35,000 nucleotides of DNA from Leishmania martiniquensis. Taxonomy: Eukaryota > Euglenozoa > Kinetoplastea > Trypanosomatida > Trypanosomatidae. A model generated the notes under the pieces. It was not told where the DNA came from and made no database searches. It saw nothing but the letters and a program-made list of their open reading frames with translations. The stretch is from positions 1,077,501 to 1,112,500 of the forward strand of contig NC_090162.1 of the NCBI RefSeq assembly GCF_017916325.1. The letters run 5' to 3'. This document shows, in pieces, positions 8,238 to 17,029 of the stretch. A program made the position numbers and the translations under genes. The number at the start of each line of letters is the position of its first letter. The first letter of the stretch is position 1.

Positions 8238-9695
8238 ATGGATCGCAGCGTGGCGGAGGCCATCCGGCAGCAGTCGGAGGACCTGCGAGATGAGCTCAAG
8301 GAGCTGGAGCAGTGGGAGGATGCGGTGCGGGCGAGGGAGATGGCCATGGCGCAGCGCAGGGCGCCTTTGTCGGCCAGCGCCACCGCAGTCGAGCCACCCA
8401 TTCGAGGGACGGTGCCGTCGCTGAAGGCGGCGATGCAGCAGATGCGGGCGGCCTGCGCCGGCGGCGATGCAGCCGCTGAGGCTGCGGCGGACCCGATCCA
8501 GCAGGCCAAGGAAAAGGGCAACGCACTCTTCCAGAGTGGCCATCTCTCGGAAGCGGTGGCGGCTTACACCGTCGGCATCGACCTCGACCCAGCCAGCGCC
8601 ACGACACACGTCCTGTACGCGAACCGGGCCATGTGCTACCTCAAGCTCGGCCAGTGGACGGCTGCAGAAAAGGACGCGACGACGTGCGTGCACATGAACA
8701 CGGGGTATGCAAAGGCGTACTACCGGCGTGCCATGGCACGCAAGCAGCTCGGCAAGCTGCGCGAGGCGCGGGCAGATCTTGAGGCGGTCCTTGCCCTCGC
8801 CCCCGGGGACACCAGCACGCAACAGGAGATGGAAAGTGTGACGAGGGCGCTGCAGGCGGAGCGTGCCGCGGCGCCGCCGTCCACCACCGCCACTGCTACG
8901 ACAAAGAAGCGCATCGTTATCGAGGAGGTCGAGAGCGAGGGTGATGAAGTGGCGGCCGAGGCGCCAGCGCCATCTGTTTCCGCGCTGCCCATGGAGGAGG
9001 AGGAGGTGCGCAACGCCTGCATCGAGGAGGACATGCGCAGGCTGGCGGCAGCGCGCGAATTGCGGGAGGTGCAGGCGCGACAAGAGGCGCAACGCGAGGC
9101 CGCTGCGCAGGCGAAGCGGCAGCGCCGCCATGAGCGCGTCGAGGTCATCGACGCGGACGAGGAGTGCTCCTCAAAGGAGGAGAACAAGACGGCATCCTCG
9201 CCTGCCTGCACCGCGGGGGTGGTGGCGCAGGCACCATCATCGCCAGCCTCACCTCCACCGGCCTCCTCGTCGGCCTCCTCTGCATCCGCCGCCACACGTG
9301 CACGCCAACGCCTGTCCATCGCCAAGGAGAGCCTCACCACGCCCAAGTCCTTTAGCGAATTCGAGCGGCGCTTTCGCGAAGTGGGCGATCAGCCGGAGCT
9401 GCGCGACCATTACGTGCAGCAACTCGACCCCGCCACCATGGCGAAACTCTTTGGCAGTAATATGACGCCCGAGATGCTTTTTGGCATCCTGCAAGCCGTC
9501 AAGACCTTCAACACCACGACTGCCCTGCAGTACGCCAAGGGGCTGTGCGAGGTGCGCCGCGTGGAGGACCTGACACTCTTCTTCAATGCTGAAGAGAAGG
9601 CCGTTGTACAAGACGTTTTGAACCTCCTCCGCTCGGCTCCTGACATCCCAGCCAAGGACATCCAGCAGATCGAGCGCAAATTCAAGTCTTTGTAG
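8238..9695 (+). CDS. RPAP3-type TPR co-chaperone (R2TP component)
   Basis: This 485-residue protein has the parts of RPAP3 in order. Residues 10-34 form the short N-terminal helix seen in RPAP3 (LRDELKELEQWEDAVRARE). Residues about 86-206 are three TPR repeats (KEKGNALFQSG, YANRAMCYLKLG, AYYRRAMARKQLG) with the carboxylate-clamp pattern used to bind HSP70/HSP90 tails. Residues 220-360 are a charged, low-complexity linker with a helical stretch (about 255-300). Residues about 368-465 are the RPAP3 C-terminal domain, which holds RUVBL1/2. The R2TP complex assembles RNA polymerases, snoRNPs and PIKKs; related proteins assist axonemal dynein assembly. Animal RPAP3 has two TPR domains; this has one, like SPAG1-type or plant forms. 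The frame opens two codons upstream at a TTG, and I use the ATG at 8238. Confidence 0.88.
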   Translation: MDRSVAEAIRQQSEDLRDELKELEQWEDAVRAREMAMAQRRAPLSASATAVEPPIRGTVPSLKAAMQQMRAACAGGDAAAEAAADPIQQAKEKGNALFQSGHLSEAVAAYTVGIDLDPASATTHVLYANRAMCYLKLGQWTAAEKDATTCVHMNTGYAKAYYRRAMARKQLGKLREARADLEAVLALAPGDTSTQQEMESVTRALQAERAAAPPSTTATATTKKRIVIEEVESEGDEVAAEAPAPSVSALPMEEEEVRNACIEEDMRRLAAARELREVQARQEAQREAAAQAKRQRRHERVEVIDADEECSSKEENKTASSPACTAGVVAQAPSSPASPPPASSSASSASAATRARQRLSIAKESLTTPKSFSEFERRFREVGDQPELRDHYVQQLDPATMAKLFGSNMTPEMLFGILQAVKTFNTTTALQYAKGLCEVRRVEDLTLFFNAEEKAVVQDVLNLLRSAPDIPAKDIQQIERKFKSL

Positions 9696-10502
9696 GCAGC
9701 CGCAGGGGAAGGGACGGCCCGGGCGCGGGTGAGGTATAGGAGCAGGTAGTGGTGCATGTATGTGTATGTGCATGTGTGTGTGTGTGTGTCGACGAGGGTC
9801 CCCCTCCCCGAATACACACATACACACACACATTTGTCGTGGTCCCCATCTTTCTTCACACCCCTGTTTCTTTCCTTATTACCACACCCAAAGCATATCT
9901 GAATCGGCTGGCGAGGCCGGGGACGGCCCCTTGCCGTCCATCTACAGAAATGTTTCTGTGGTGCGTATGTGTCTGCCGGAAGAGTGCGTCTGGCGAGTGT
10001 GCCTTCCACTTCCCATTGACGTGGGCATCTCTCTCTCTCCACTCCTCCCCTTTTTATACACACATACACAGAGTCATAGAGGAACGCGCCATCGTCTCAT
10101 CTCCTTCACTCTCGCCCCACCCTCAGCCGCTTGACTGCATTCACATCTCTCTCTCTCTATATATTAAAGCTGAAGTTTCGATTGCACCTTTTTCGTCTGC
10201 CTGTGAGGAGTTTGTACCTGCAGACTTCACTCCCTCCTCGCCCCCCCTCTCCTTTTTTCTCCGCAAGACAGACGCGCCTCACGGAGCTCTTTTTGTTTGT
10301 GTGTCGCGGGTGTTTCACTTGTGTGTGTGCGTGTGCGTGCGCGGGTGTGCAAATCGTCGTTGCGCTTGCCACTGCTGCGGTTGCTCCTGTTGGCGTCTCC
10401 TTTGGTATTCGCTGTCCAACAGCTGAGAGCCGTGCTCTGCCCCCCTCTCGTACCCCAATAGACGCACTTATTACCCCCCCTCCTCCACACACACACACAC
10501 AA
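9696..10502 (+). other. Intergenic region with TG/CA repeats
   Basis: No gene. It holds a TG run at about 9773-9789, CA-rich stretches at 9812-9830, a TG-rich patch at 10319-10345 and a CA run ending just before the DnaJ ATG. A pyrimidine tract at about 10228-10262 with AG at 10266-10267 is a candidate acceptor. The long open frame upstream of the DnaJ start is a translation of these repeats, not protein. Confidence 0.6.
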
Positions 10503-11693
10503 ATGGTGAAGGAGACGGGCTATTATGACGCCCTCGGCGTGAGCCCCAATGCGAGCGAGGATGAGATCAAGCGTGCCTATCGCAAGCTGGCACTCAAGTA
10601 CCACCCAGACAAGAACACCGACCCCGGTGCGCAGGAGAAATTTAAGGAGGTGTCCGTCGCGTACGAGTGCCTCTCGGACCCCGAAAAGCGCAAGCGCTAT
10701 GACCAGTTTGGCAAGGACGCGGTGGAGATGCAGAGCGGCGGGGTCGACCCGAGCGACATCTTCGCGAGCTTCTTCGGCGGTGGCGGCCGTCCGCGCGGCG
10801 AGCCCAAGCCGAAGGACATTGTGCATGAGCTGCCGGTGCCTCTGGAGGCCTTCTACTGCGGCAAGACCATCAAACTCGCCATCACCCGCGACCGCCTGTG
10901 CACGCAGTGCAGCGGTACCGGCTCCAAGGTGGCTGGCGTGAGTGCCACATGCAAGGACTGCGGTGGCCGTGGTGTGCGGATGATGACTCGCCAGCTGCAG
11001 CCCGGGTTTATTCAACAGATACAGACGGCGTGCCCGGTCTGCAAGGGCAAGGGCACGAACCTGAGGGAGGAGGACAAGTGCATCAGCTGCCGCGGCCAGC
11101 AGATCCTCAAGGACAAGAAGGTGTTCGAGGTGGTCGTGGAGAAGGGCATGCACCGCGGCGACAGTGTCACCTTCAGCGGGGAGGGCGATCAGATCCCCGG
11201 CGTGAAGCTTTCCGGTGACATCATCATCATTCTCGACCAGAAGCCGCACGCGACGTTCGTCCGCAAGGGCAACCACCTCCTCATGGAGCACACCATCTCC
11301 CTTGCCGAGGCGCTCACGGGCTTCTCGCTGAACGTGACCCAGCTGGACGGCCGCGAGCTCGCCATCTCCTCCACCGCCGGCAGCGTCATCGACCCCGCCT
11401 CGATGTACAGCGTGAGCCGCGAGGGTATGCCTGTCCCCCACACTGGCGGCATGGAGCGCGGCGACCTCATCATCCGCTTCCGCGTCCTCTTTCCCAAGAC
11501 GCTGAAGCAGGCGGCCGCGCCGGAGCTGCGCAAGATGCTCGGCTACCCACAGCAGCCCCCGACCAAGGACGGCGCCGAGCCGCACACGCTGCAGGAGTCG
11601 CACATCGACCTCGAGAAGGAGGCACGCCGCAGCGCCTACGATGACGATGGCGACCAGCCACGTGTGCAGACGGCCGGCTGCGCGCAGCAGTGA
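10503..11693 (+). CDS. Type I (class A) DnaJ co-chaperone, Ydj1-like, with CaaX box
   Basis: This 396-residue protein stimulates HSP70 and holds unfolded clients. Residues 6-70 are the J domain with HPD at 34-36. A Gly-rich stretch (about 79-100) follows. The zinc domain has C133xxC136xGxG, C150xxC153xGxG, C177xxC180xGxG and C193xxC196, the last reading CISCRGQQ, so its second glycine is lost. C-terminal client-binding domains span about 205-345. It ends in CAQQ, a farnesylation-type CaaX motif as in yeast Ydj1, implying attachment to ER or other membranes. The ATG at 10503 begins directly before the J domain; an upstream open frame of 124 codons is repeat-derived. Trypanosomatid J2-type DnaJ proteins share this plan. 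Confidence 0.95.
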   Translation: MVKETGYYDALGVSPNASEDEIKRAYRKLALKYHPDKNTDPGAQEKFKEVSVAYECLSDPEKRKRYDQFGKDAVEMQSGGVDPSDIFASFFGGGGRPRGEPKPKDIVHELPVPLEAFYCGKTIKLAITRDRLCTQCSGTGSKVAGVSATCKDCGGRGVRMMTRQLQPGFIQQIQTACPVCKGKGTNLREEDKCISCRGQQILKDKKVFEVVVEKGMHRGDSVTFSGEGDQIPGVKLSGDIIIILDQKPHATFVRKGNHLLMEHTISLAEALTGFSLNVTQLDGRELAISSTAGSVIDPASMYSVSREGMPVPHTGGMERGDLIIRFRVLFPKTLKQAAAPELRKMLGYPQQPPTKDGAEPHTLQESHIDLEKEARRSAYDDDGDQPRVQTAGCAQQ

Positions 11694-12164
11694 GAGGAAC
11701 AAAGATGAGTCCATCGGCGCATGCGGCCCGCGGGCGTGGCAGCGTGGGGAGCGGCGTGATGGGTGCAGAGAGGGGCGGCGCCGCGCCCGGTGAAGGACGC
11801 GGTGAAGAGGTTGTTCGAAAAGAAAAAAAATGAGGAGAGGGATGAGGGAAGAGGGGAGGGGGGGCGATGACGAGAGAGAGATGCGCGCGCGCACAGAGAG
11901 AGAGGAATACGCGAGTGACTCACACACACACACAGACACACGGAGGAAAGGAGATTCGTGCCAGCGGTGACTTTCCACGAGGCGCGTGGTCTGTACTGGT
12001 GCACGTCGTCGTTGTGGTGTATCCCGCGTGTGTGTGTGTGAGGGCGGCCGAGCGTGCGGGTGCGTGGTGAAAGCCGAGATGCCCCCCCCCGGTGGGGTGT
12101 GGGTGTGGGGGAAAGAAGGAGGCGTGTCCACGTGCTGCTGCTGCCACCGCGACAACTCGTGTAT

Positions 12165-12260
12165 TTTTTTTTGTTTGCTTCTCTGCTCTCGTCTCTTTTT
12201 TTCTTTCCCCCTTTTCCTTTTGTTTTTCTGTGGGTGGGACATCTCTGTCTCTCTCTTTAG
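12165..12260 (+). promoter_or_regulatory. Orphan strong splice-acceptor signal
   Basis: An unusually long T/C tract (about 12165-12258) ends in TTTAG at 12260. Nothing recognisable as a CDS follows for 1.6 kb. The best ATG frame after it (12330-12542, 70 codons) is low-complexity. It may mark a non-coding spliced transcript or an alternative acceptor. Confidence 0.45.
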
Positions 12261-12336
12261 TTTTGCTGCGTGTGCGTACGTTCACCGTTTCTGTGGCCGC
12301 CCCTCTTACAGGCATGCACGCACGCACACATGCAGA

Positions 12337-12360
12337 GGGAAGGAGGGAGGGAGGGGGGGG
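12337..12360 (+). other. Potential G-quadruplex
   Basis: Four G-runs on the + strand lie within 24 bases (12337-12339, 12345-12347, 12349-12351, 12353-12360) with loops of 5, 1 and 1. The motif satisfies the usual pattern; folding is not shown. Confidence 0.45.
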
Positions 12361-12826
12361 AGGACGCACGATTCGCCTTTTCCTCTTCCCTTCAAGCTGA
12401 AATTCCCTCCCGAACACGCACGCGCATACACAGGCGCCCATATAGGAACGCGCCTTTACCCCTCCCTCCCCTGCACCTACTAGCGCATCACTACCGACTG
12501 CATCGACTTCCGATTGTGCGCGATGCCTGGTGCCTTCTGTGATGTGCGAGTGACGTCGGGCGATGTTGAACGCATGGGCACAGCCCGACTTGCGTTACAC
12601 GCACACCCACACAGATGCGTGGAGACGACACGGAAAGGATGCACTCATGAGGTGGGGCGGTAAGCGCAGGAGGGGGGATGACGGTGGCGATGGAGAGGAC
12701 GTTGGTGGGCTTTGAAGAGCGAGGCGGGTGGGGTCACTGCTGCTCTGTGCTCTTCTCTCTTCCACACCCTCACTCGTGAGTGCACTTAGGCTGAAGAGAC
12801 GGATGAAGCGACTGCGTTTGTTTGTG

Positions 12827-12882
12827 ACACACACACACACACCATACATACATACTGCGCGTATGAGTGTGTGTGTGTGTGT
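12827..12882 (+). repeat. CA/TG inverted repeat
   Basis: A 16-nt AC run (12827-12842) and a 16-nt GT run (12867-12882) are perfect reverse complements separated by 24 nt, so the transcript could form a 16-bp stem. Confidence 0.7.
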
Positions 12883-13159
12883 GACTTAGAAGGGGGAGAA
12901 AAGGAAGAAAAAAGGCAAGAAGAATGACGATACACACACATAAAGACTTTATATATATATATCTGCCCCTCCCCTCCTCCTCCTCTGCCCCTCTCCCTTT
13001 TCTCTCTATATAATTATATATATATATATTTGCATGTGTACCCCCATCTCTCTCCCTCTCCCTTTTTCTTTTTCTCTCCCTTTCTCCTCCTGCCGGTCCC
13101 CCCCCTTTTCCGCCCTCTCGCGCGTGTATTGTGGATAAGCTCTAAGAAGAAAGCGCAAA

Positions 13160-13210
13160 CGGAGACAGACGGAGAGACAGATGGAGAGACGGTCTCTCTG
13201 TCTGTCTCCG
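13160..13210 (+). repeat. 19-bp hairpin, purine/pyrimidine arms
   Basis: 13160-13178 pairs with 13192-13210 over 19 bp with a single G-U wobble and a 13-nt loop. The left arm reads CGGAGACAGAC onward and the right arm ends GTCTGTCTCCG. A TG/CA inverted repeat follows at once (13211-13257). Confidence 0.8.
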
Positions 13211-13679
13211 TGTGTGTATGTATGTGAGACACACACAGAGACACACACACACACACAGGCCGAAGAAAGAGAGGCAGTGCGTTGTGGAATGGCAGATGCG
13301 GATGCGGAGGGGCGGGAGGGGGAGGAAGGGGAAATGGCGCCGCCGTACTGCTCCTGTGGCATACATGACGCTTTACGCTCCTCACCCGCTCACCCTTCTG
13401 CTCTCCTTCGGCCTCACAGCTCAAGCAGTTTGGGTGGTGCACGTGCATCGGCGCCTGAGTGTATGCGTGAAGGGAGGGAGCGGAGCTGTCTGGACGAGGA
13501 CGCCAGACAGCGTCGAACTGGCCCTGCCTCTACTTCCCCCCTCCCCCCTCCCCGACCCGACGGCGACTGCCTGTGTTCCTCAGCCTCCTTCTCGCGTACA
13601 TCGTGGAGGGTTCACACACACATGAATCTGCATGCGCAACACTTGTGTGTAATCGACGTGCACCGTCGTCTCTGATGCC

Positions 13680-13778
13680 ACCTGCACCCCTGCACCCTCC
13701 CTCTCTCTCCTCGACCCCTGCCTCTCCCCTCTTTTCTCACTCTTCTGGTGCGCCCGTAAACCGCACGACCCTCTGCAG
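13680..13778 (+). promoter_or_regulatory. Spliced-leader acceptor for the aldo-keto reductase
   Basis: A C/T-rich tract (about 13687-13743) precedes CAG at 13776-13778, giving a leader of about 100 nt. A later C14 run lies just before the gene without an AG after it. Confidence 0.5.
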
Positions 13779-13879
13779 CCGCGGCGAGGGGCCCCATCAT
13801 TCGGCTTTCCTCCTCTTCGCGGTACACTCCCTGCCCCCCCCCCCCCCGACACACACGCGTACTCGGGGCCTCGCCGCCT

Positions 13880-14989
13880 ATGTCTGGCAACGTACTCGCA
13901 TACCGTCCACTGGGCGGGCCGGTGGCCGCCATCACGCACCGTATTGCAATGCGCGACAGCCACACGATACCGCAGCTCGGATTTGGCACGTATCGCATAC
14001 CCGCCTTGGAGGCCACCGATGCCGTCGCCTTTGCCCTCACCTGCGGCTACCGTCACGTGGACTGCGCCAAAGCGTACGGGAACGAGGCCGCCGTTGGGGC
14101 GGCGCTGGCAGAGGCGCTGCGCACGCGGCGCGTCCGCCGCGAGGAGCTCTTTGTTACCTCGAAGCTGTGGCCGACGGACCAGCACCCCGACCACGTCGAG
14201 GCTGCCTGCCGCACCTCTCTCGCCGCACTGCAGCTCGACTTCCTTGACCTGTACCTTATTCATTGGCCTGTGTGTATGCGTCACACCCCGCATTGGACCT
14301 CTGACGAGGACCGCTACCCCCGCCACCATGACGGCACCCCCGCCATCGACACATCCGTGACGCTGCTGGACACGTGGACGGCCATGAACAGGCTGGTGGA
14401 CGCTGGACTGGTAAAGTCGATTGGGTTGGCCAACTGCACCACGGCCCACGTGAATGACCTCATGAAGGCGGCCGCGTCGTCCAGGCTCGCCCACTTGCCC
14501 GTACTCAACCAAGTCGAGCACCACCCTGGTAATGTGGACGGCGACTTGGCCGTCTGCCTCGGCACCCACGAGATGCTGATGGCGGCCTACGGCCCACTCG
14601 GCATGCCCACCCGCTACACCCCTCCGGACTTCCGGCCCCTTTTAGAGGACGCTGTGGTGCAGTCGCTAAGCGATTTCAGCGGCTTCAGCCCGGCGCGGCT
14701 TTTGCTCAACTGGAGTGTCGACCGCAACAACGTCGTTGTCGTGAAGTCCACCAACCGGGAGCACATCAAGTCGAACGCGAAGGCAGCGCGCTTTGCGCTG
14801 GATGACCGCACACGACTGATGCTGGACAGCTACCGCTTCCTTGTGCGCCACTTCCGCGTCACGAACCCGACGAACTTTAGCGCCGACGGCACTACGCCGT
14901 TCTTTGCGGCCGAAGATGCGCGCCTGCAACGCGAGATCGACGCGTGGAACTTGAAGGGGGTGCGGGCGACGACAGTGCCGCAGTCTTGA
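13880..14989 (+). CDS. Aldo-keto reductase
   Basis: This 369-residue NADPH-dependent carbonyl reductase has the AKR barrel. The catalytic tetrad is visible: Asp61 (GYRHVDCAKAY), Tyr66, Lys95 (TSKLW) and His128 (LIHWP). Further family signatures are GFGTYRIP (34-41), GLANC (182-186, usually GLSNF), NQVEHHP (210-216) and the cofactor loop VVKSTNREHIKSN (287-299). It is longer than the usual 280-320 residues because of an N-terminal extension (about 1-28) and an insertion around 131-160. Such enzymes in trypanosomatids include prostaglandin F synthase and detoxifying reductases; the substrate here cannot be told. No targeting signal is evident. Confidence 0.93.
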   Translation: MSGNVLAYRPLGGPVAAITHRIAMRDSHTIPQLGFGTYRIPALEATDAVAFALTCGYRHVDCAKAYGNEAAVGAALAEALRTRRVRREELFVTSKLWPTDQHPDHVEAACRTSLAALQLDFLDLYLIHWPVCMRHTPHWTSDEDRYPRHHDGTPAIDTSVTLLDTWTAMNRLVDAGLVKSIGLANCTTAHVNDLMKAAASSRLAHLPVLNQVEHHPGNVDGDLAVCLGTHEMLMAAYGPLGMPTRYTPPDFRPLLEDAVVQSLSDFSGFSPARLLLNWSVDRNNVVVVKSTNREHIKSNAKAARFALDDRTRLMLDSYRFLVRHFRVTNPTNFSADGTTPFFAAEDARLQREIDAWNLKGVRATTVPQS

Positions 14990-15594
14990 TTGGGAGGGGT
15001 TCGGCCTGTGTGTCTGTGCATGTGTGTGTGTGTGTCTGTGGGGAGGCAACTGCTCCTTCGTGTGATGCGCACCCCTCCGCGCTTCTTTCTACGGTGATAC
15101 GCCGGCTGGGAGCGCATGGGCCTTCCGGGCATCACAGGGCTGTTCGAGCGTCCCCATTCACACCTTTCTCCCTCGAAGTGGGGGGGGGCGGCGCCTGTGC
15201 GCGTACCTCTCTGTGTGTGTATGTGTGTGTAGCTCTCCCCACACGCAGAGACAACTCTTACACGCCCCCTCCTCACTTCGGATTCTTGCCAGCTGCGGTG
15301 CACTGCCACTCCGCGTCGCGGCCGGCGCCCGCTACGTTTTGTCCAGTGCCTCCCCCCTTCCCTTTCCCTCCCCTCTGCCAGTGGTGAGGATGCGGGGGGG
15401 GACAGGGGAGAGATGGGGCGGGGAGGGGGGGACCGCTCTCCTCCACAGTTGTCTCTGTGCCCCAATGAGGCTGCACCTGTGCACACCACCATTTCTCTTT
15501 CCTTCTCTCGCGCTCTGCCGGCGGACCCACACACACGGACACAGACAGACAAAGGCCAACCTGTTCCCCCATAGTGCGCAGACACGGCGCCGGC
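14990..15594 (+). other. Intergenic region
   Basis: No gene. It carries TG repeats (about 15007-15040, 15211-15230), a sense-strand G-rich block (15394-15431), CT tracts and a CAG at 15542-15544 that would leave a 50-nt leader for the HOP2 gene. Confidence 0.6.
15394..15431 (+). other. Potential G-quadruplex
   Basis: Five G-runs on the + strand (15394-15401, 15405-15408, 15415-15418, 15420-15423, 15425-15431) with loops of 3, 6, 1 and 1 make a strong quadruplex pattern in the transcript. Confidence 0.5.
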
Positions 15595-16398
15595 ATGGGG
15601 ACGTGCAGAACGGACATCAAGAGGGTGAGGGATGTGGCGGAGGCGACGGCACTCGTGCTGGACTGGTTTCAGCGCTACAACAAGCCGGCCACGCCGCAGT
15701 CGCTGACGGATGCGCTGGGTAGCCGCGTCGCTAAGCCGCTCGTGCAGAAGATTTTGGAGCAGCTGCACGCCGAGGAGAAGCTGTATGCAAAGGACATGAA
15801 GAAGATTCGCTTCTACTACCTGCGCGTGCAGCCGGTGACAGATCCTAATGAGGTCACGACGGCCGAGCAAAGCAGCAAGCCCGAGGACAAGGCAGTCCCC
15901 ACCGCCGCTGAAGGGGAAGCCGAAACCAGCGCGCCAGAGGCGTGTGGGGCGTCACCAGCTGAAGCGCATGCGGCGCTGCTTCGTGCTGTGGCCATCGCTG
16001 CCGTGCAGCTCTCAGAGAGGAGTCGCCGTCTCGCTCGCTGGCGCGGGTGGCCCTCGCCGACGGAGCGAGCAGCCAAGTGCGCCGATCTCGCGCGCGCTGT
16101 CGGTGAGCTCAGGGATGGCCTCGAGCAACTGCAGTCGAGGTACGCCGGGGAGTCAGCCGAAGCACACGGTGACAGCTCATGGGCGTCGCGCGTGCGTCGC
16201 GCGGTATGCCGGTACCGGCACGCTCGCCGTCACTGGATGCAGCGCAAGGAATGGGCCATGCGCTTGCTGGAGGCAACAGCGGGCGACGCGCACACCTCTA
16301 CGCAGGTCGCGTCGCTCCTGGGTTGTACGACTGATGAAGAGGCCGGCGTCTCCTTCGAAGCGACGGCGGTGGCGTTGCCGGATCCCACTCTTGCGTGA
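15595..16398 (+). CDS. HOP2: HOP2 (TBPIP) homologous-pairing protein
   Basis: This 267-residue protein matches the HOP2 plan. Residues 13-78 are a winged-helix DNA-binding domain (VLDWFQRYNKPATPQSL, then LVQKILEQLHAEEKLYAKD and a KIRFYYLRV wing). A central variable linker (80-125) is followed by helical segments (about 125-185), then the C-terminal WMQRKEW block (214-220) and a TDEEAGVSF stretch (246-254) like the TDED region of other HOP2 proteins. HOP2 with MND1 helps DMC1/RAD51 pair homologous chromosomes in meiosis. The frame opens seven codons earlier with GTG, so I use the ATG at 15595. The central coiled coil looks short and Ala-rich compared with animals. MND1 is not in this window. 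Confidence 0.85.
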   Translation: MGTCRTDIKRVRDVAEATALVLDWFQRYNKPATPQSLTDALGSRVAKPLVQKILEQLHAEEKLYAKDMKKIRFYYLRVQPVTDPNEVTTAEQSSKPEDKAVPTAAEGEAETSAPEACGASPAEAHAALLRAVAIAAVQLSERSRRLARWRGWPSPTERAAKCADLARAVGELRDGLEQLQSRYAGESAEAHGDSSWASRVRRAVCRYRHARRHWMQRKEWAMRLLEATAGDAHTSTQVASLLGCTTDEEAGVSFEATAVALPDPTLA

Positions 16399-17029
16399 GT
16401 CTAGTCACTTGCAGCGGTGATGGTGCGCGGGGAGGGGAAGGCTCGGCGCCCCCTCTCCGCCAACTCCTCCCCCCAACCCCCCCTTTTTTTTCAATTATTC
16501 TCACCCGTTCGACGGCCATTCTCACGGCATGCGGACTGCTGGCGTTCTTACCGCTCACGTCTGCTGCACTGCTGCCACGCAGACTCTACGAAAAAATAGC
16601 ACCGCCACCGTTGGCGGACGCCCCCCCTCCCACACACACTGCTTCCTTCGTTGCATCAACAGAGAGGAGGGGTGATGGTAGTGGGCACGAAGGGGTGAGT
16701 TTCACCGCTGTGTGTCTGAGGCGCACCTGGATATCGTCCCTCCACATACCCCCGCAAGATTCCTCTCCCTTTCTTGGCGTACGTGTCTGCCACGCCGTCT
16801 CGCCTTTGCGCTCTATACTGCCGCTTGTCTCTTCCTCACTTCAACGAATCACCATTAAGGCGCACTGACGCGCGAACGTTCTGGAAGAGTGGAACCTTTC
16901 ACGCCGGCAGGTGCCTATCGTCTTCCCCCACCCGCTCCCCTCGATCACCCATCGTCATAGCGCTTGCCCGCTTGGTCCTCTCTGCTTCTGGCTCTCGCTG
17001 CACGCACCCGTTACACATCTGTGAAGTCA
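16399..17029 (+). other. Intergenic region
   Basis: No gene. There are C/T-rich tracts at about 16465-16505 and 16770-16840. Another at about 16918-16950 is followed by AG at 16959-16960, a plausible acceptor 70 nt before the next ATG. Confidence 0.6.

Larger units (their letters stand above)
11694..13879 (+). other. Long gene-free stretch rich in repeats and hairpins
   Basis: No supported coding region in 2.2 kb. Just after the DnaJ stop the + strand is purine-rich (about 11815-11910). Then come CA and TG repeats, a strong polypyrimidine tract with AG at 12259-12260, a G-run cluster (12337-12360), paired CA/TG repeats (12827-12882), AT repeats (about 12953-12961, 13011-13028), a long hairpin (13160-13210) and CT tracts leading to the next gene. 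Open frames on both strands are low-complexity. Confidence 0.6.

Noticed and set aside
8163..9131. 322-codon - strand frame across the RPAP3 gene
   Set aside because: Shadow of the sense gene; Arg/Leu/His-rich composition with no motif.
10131..10502. N-terminal extension of the DnaJ frame
   Set aside because: Comes from pyrimidine and CA repeat sequence; the J domain starts right after the ATG at 10503.
10227..12242. 671-codon open frame on the - strand across the DnaJ gene
   Set aside because: It is antisense to a clear DnaJ gene in GC-rich sequence. Its ends translate repeats, and it has no domain.
12555..12589. 7-bp inverted repeat (GTCGGGC / GCCCGAC)
   Set aside because: Seven pairs with a 21-nt loop are expected by chance in a window this size.
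13580..14569. 329-codon - strand frame across the aldo-keto reductase
   Set aside because: Antisense to a gene whose catalytic residues are all visible; no domain.
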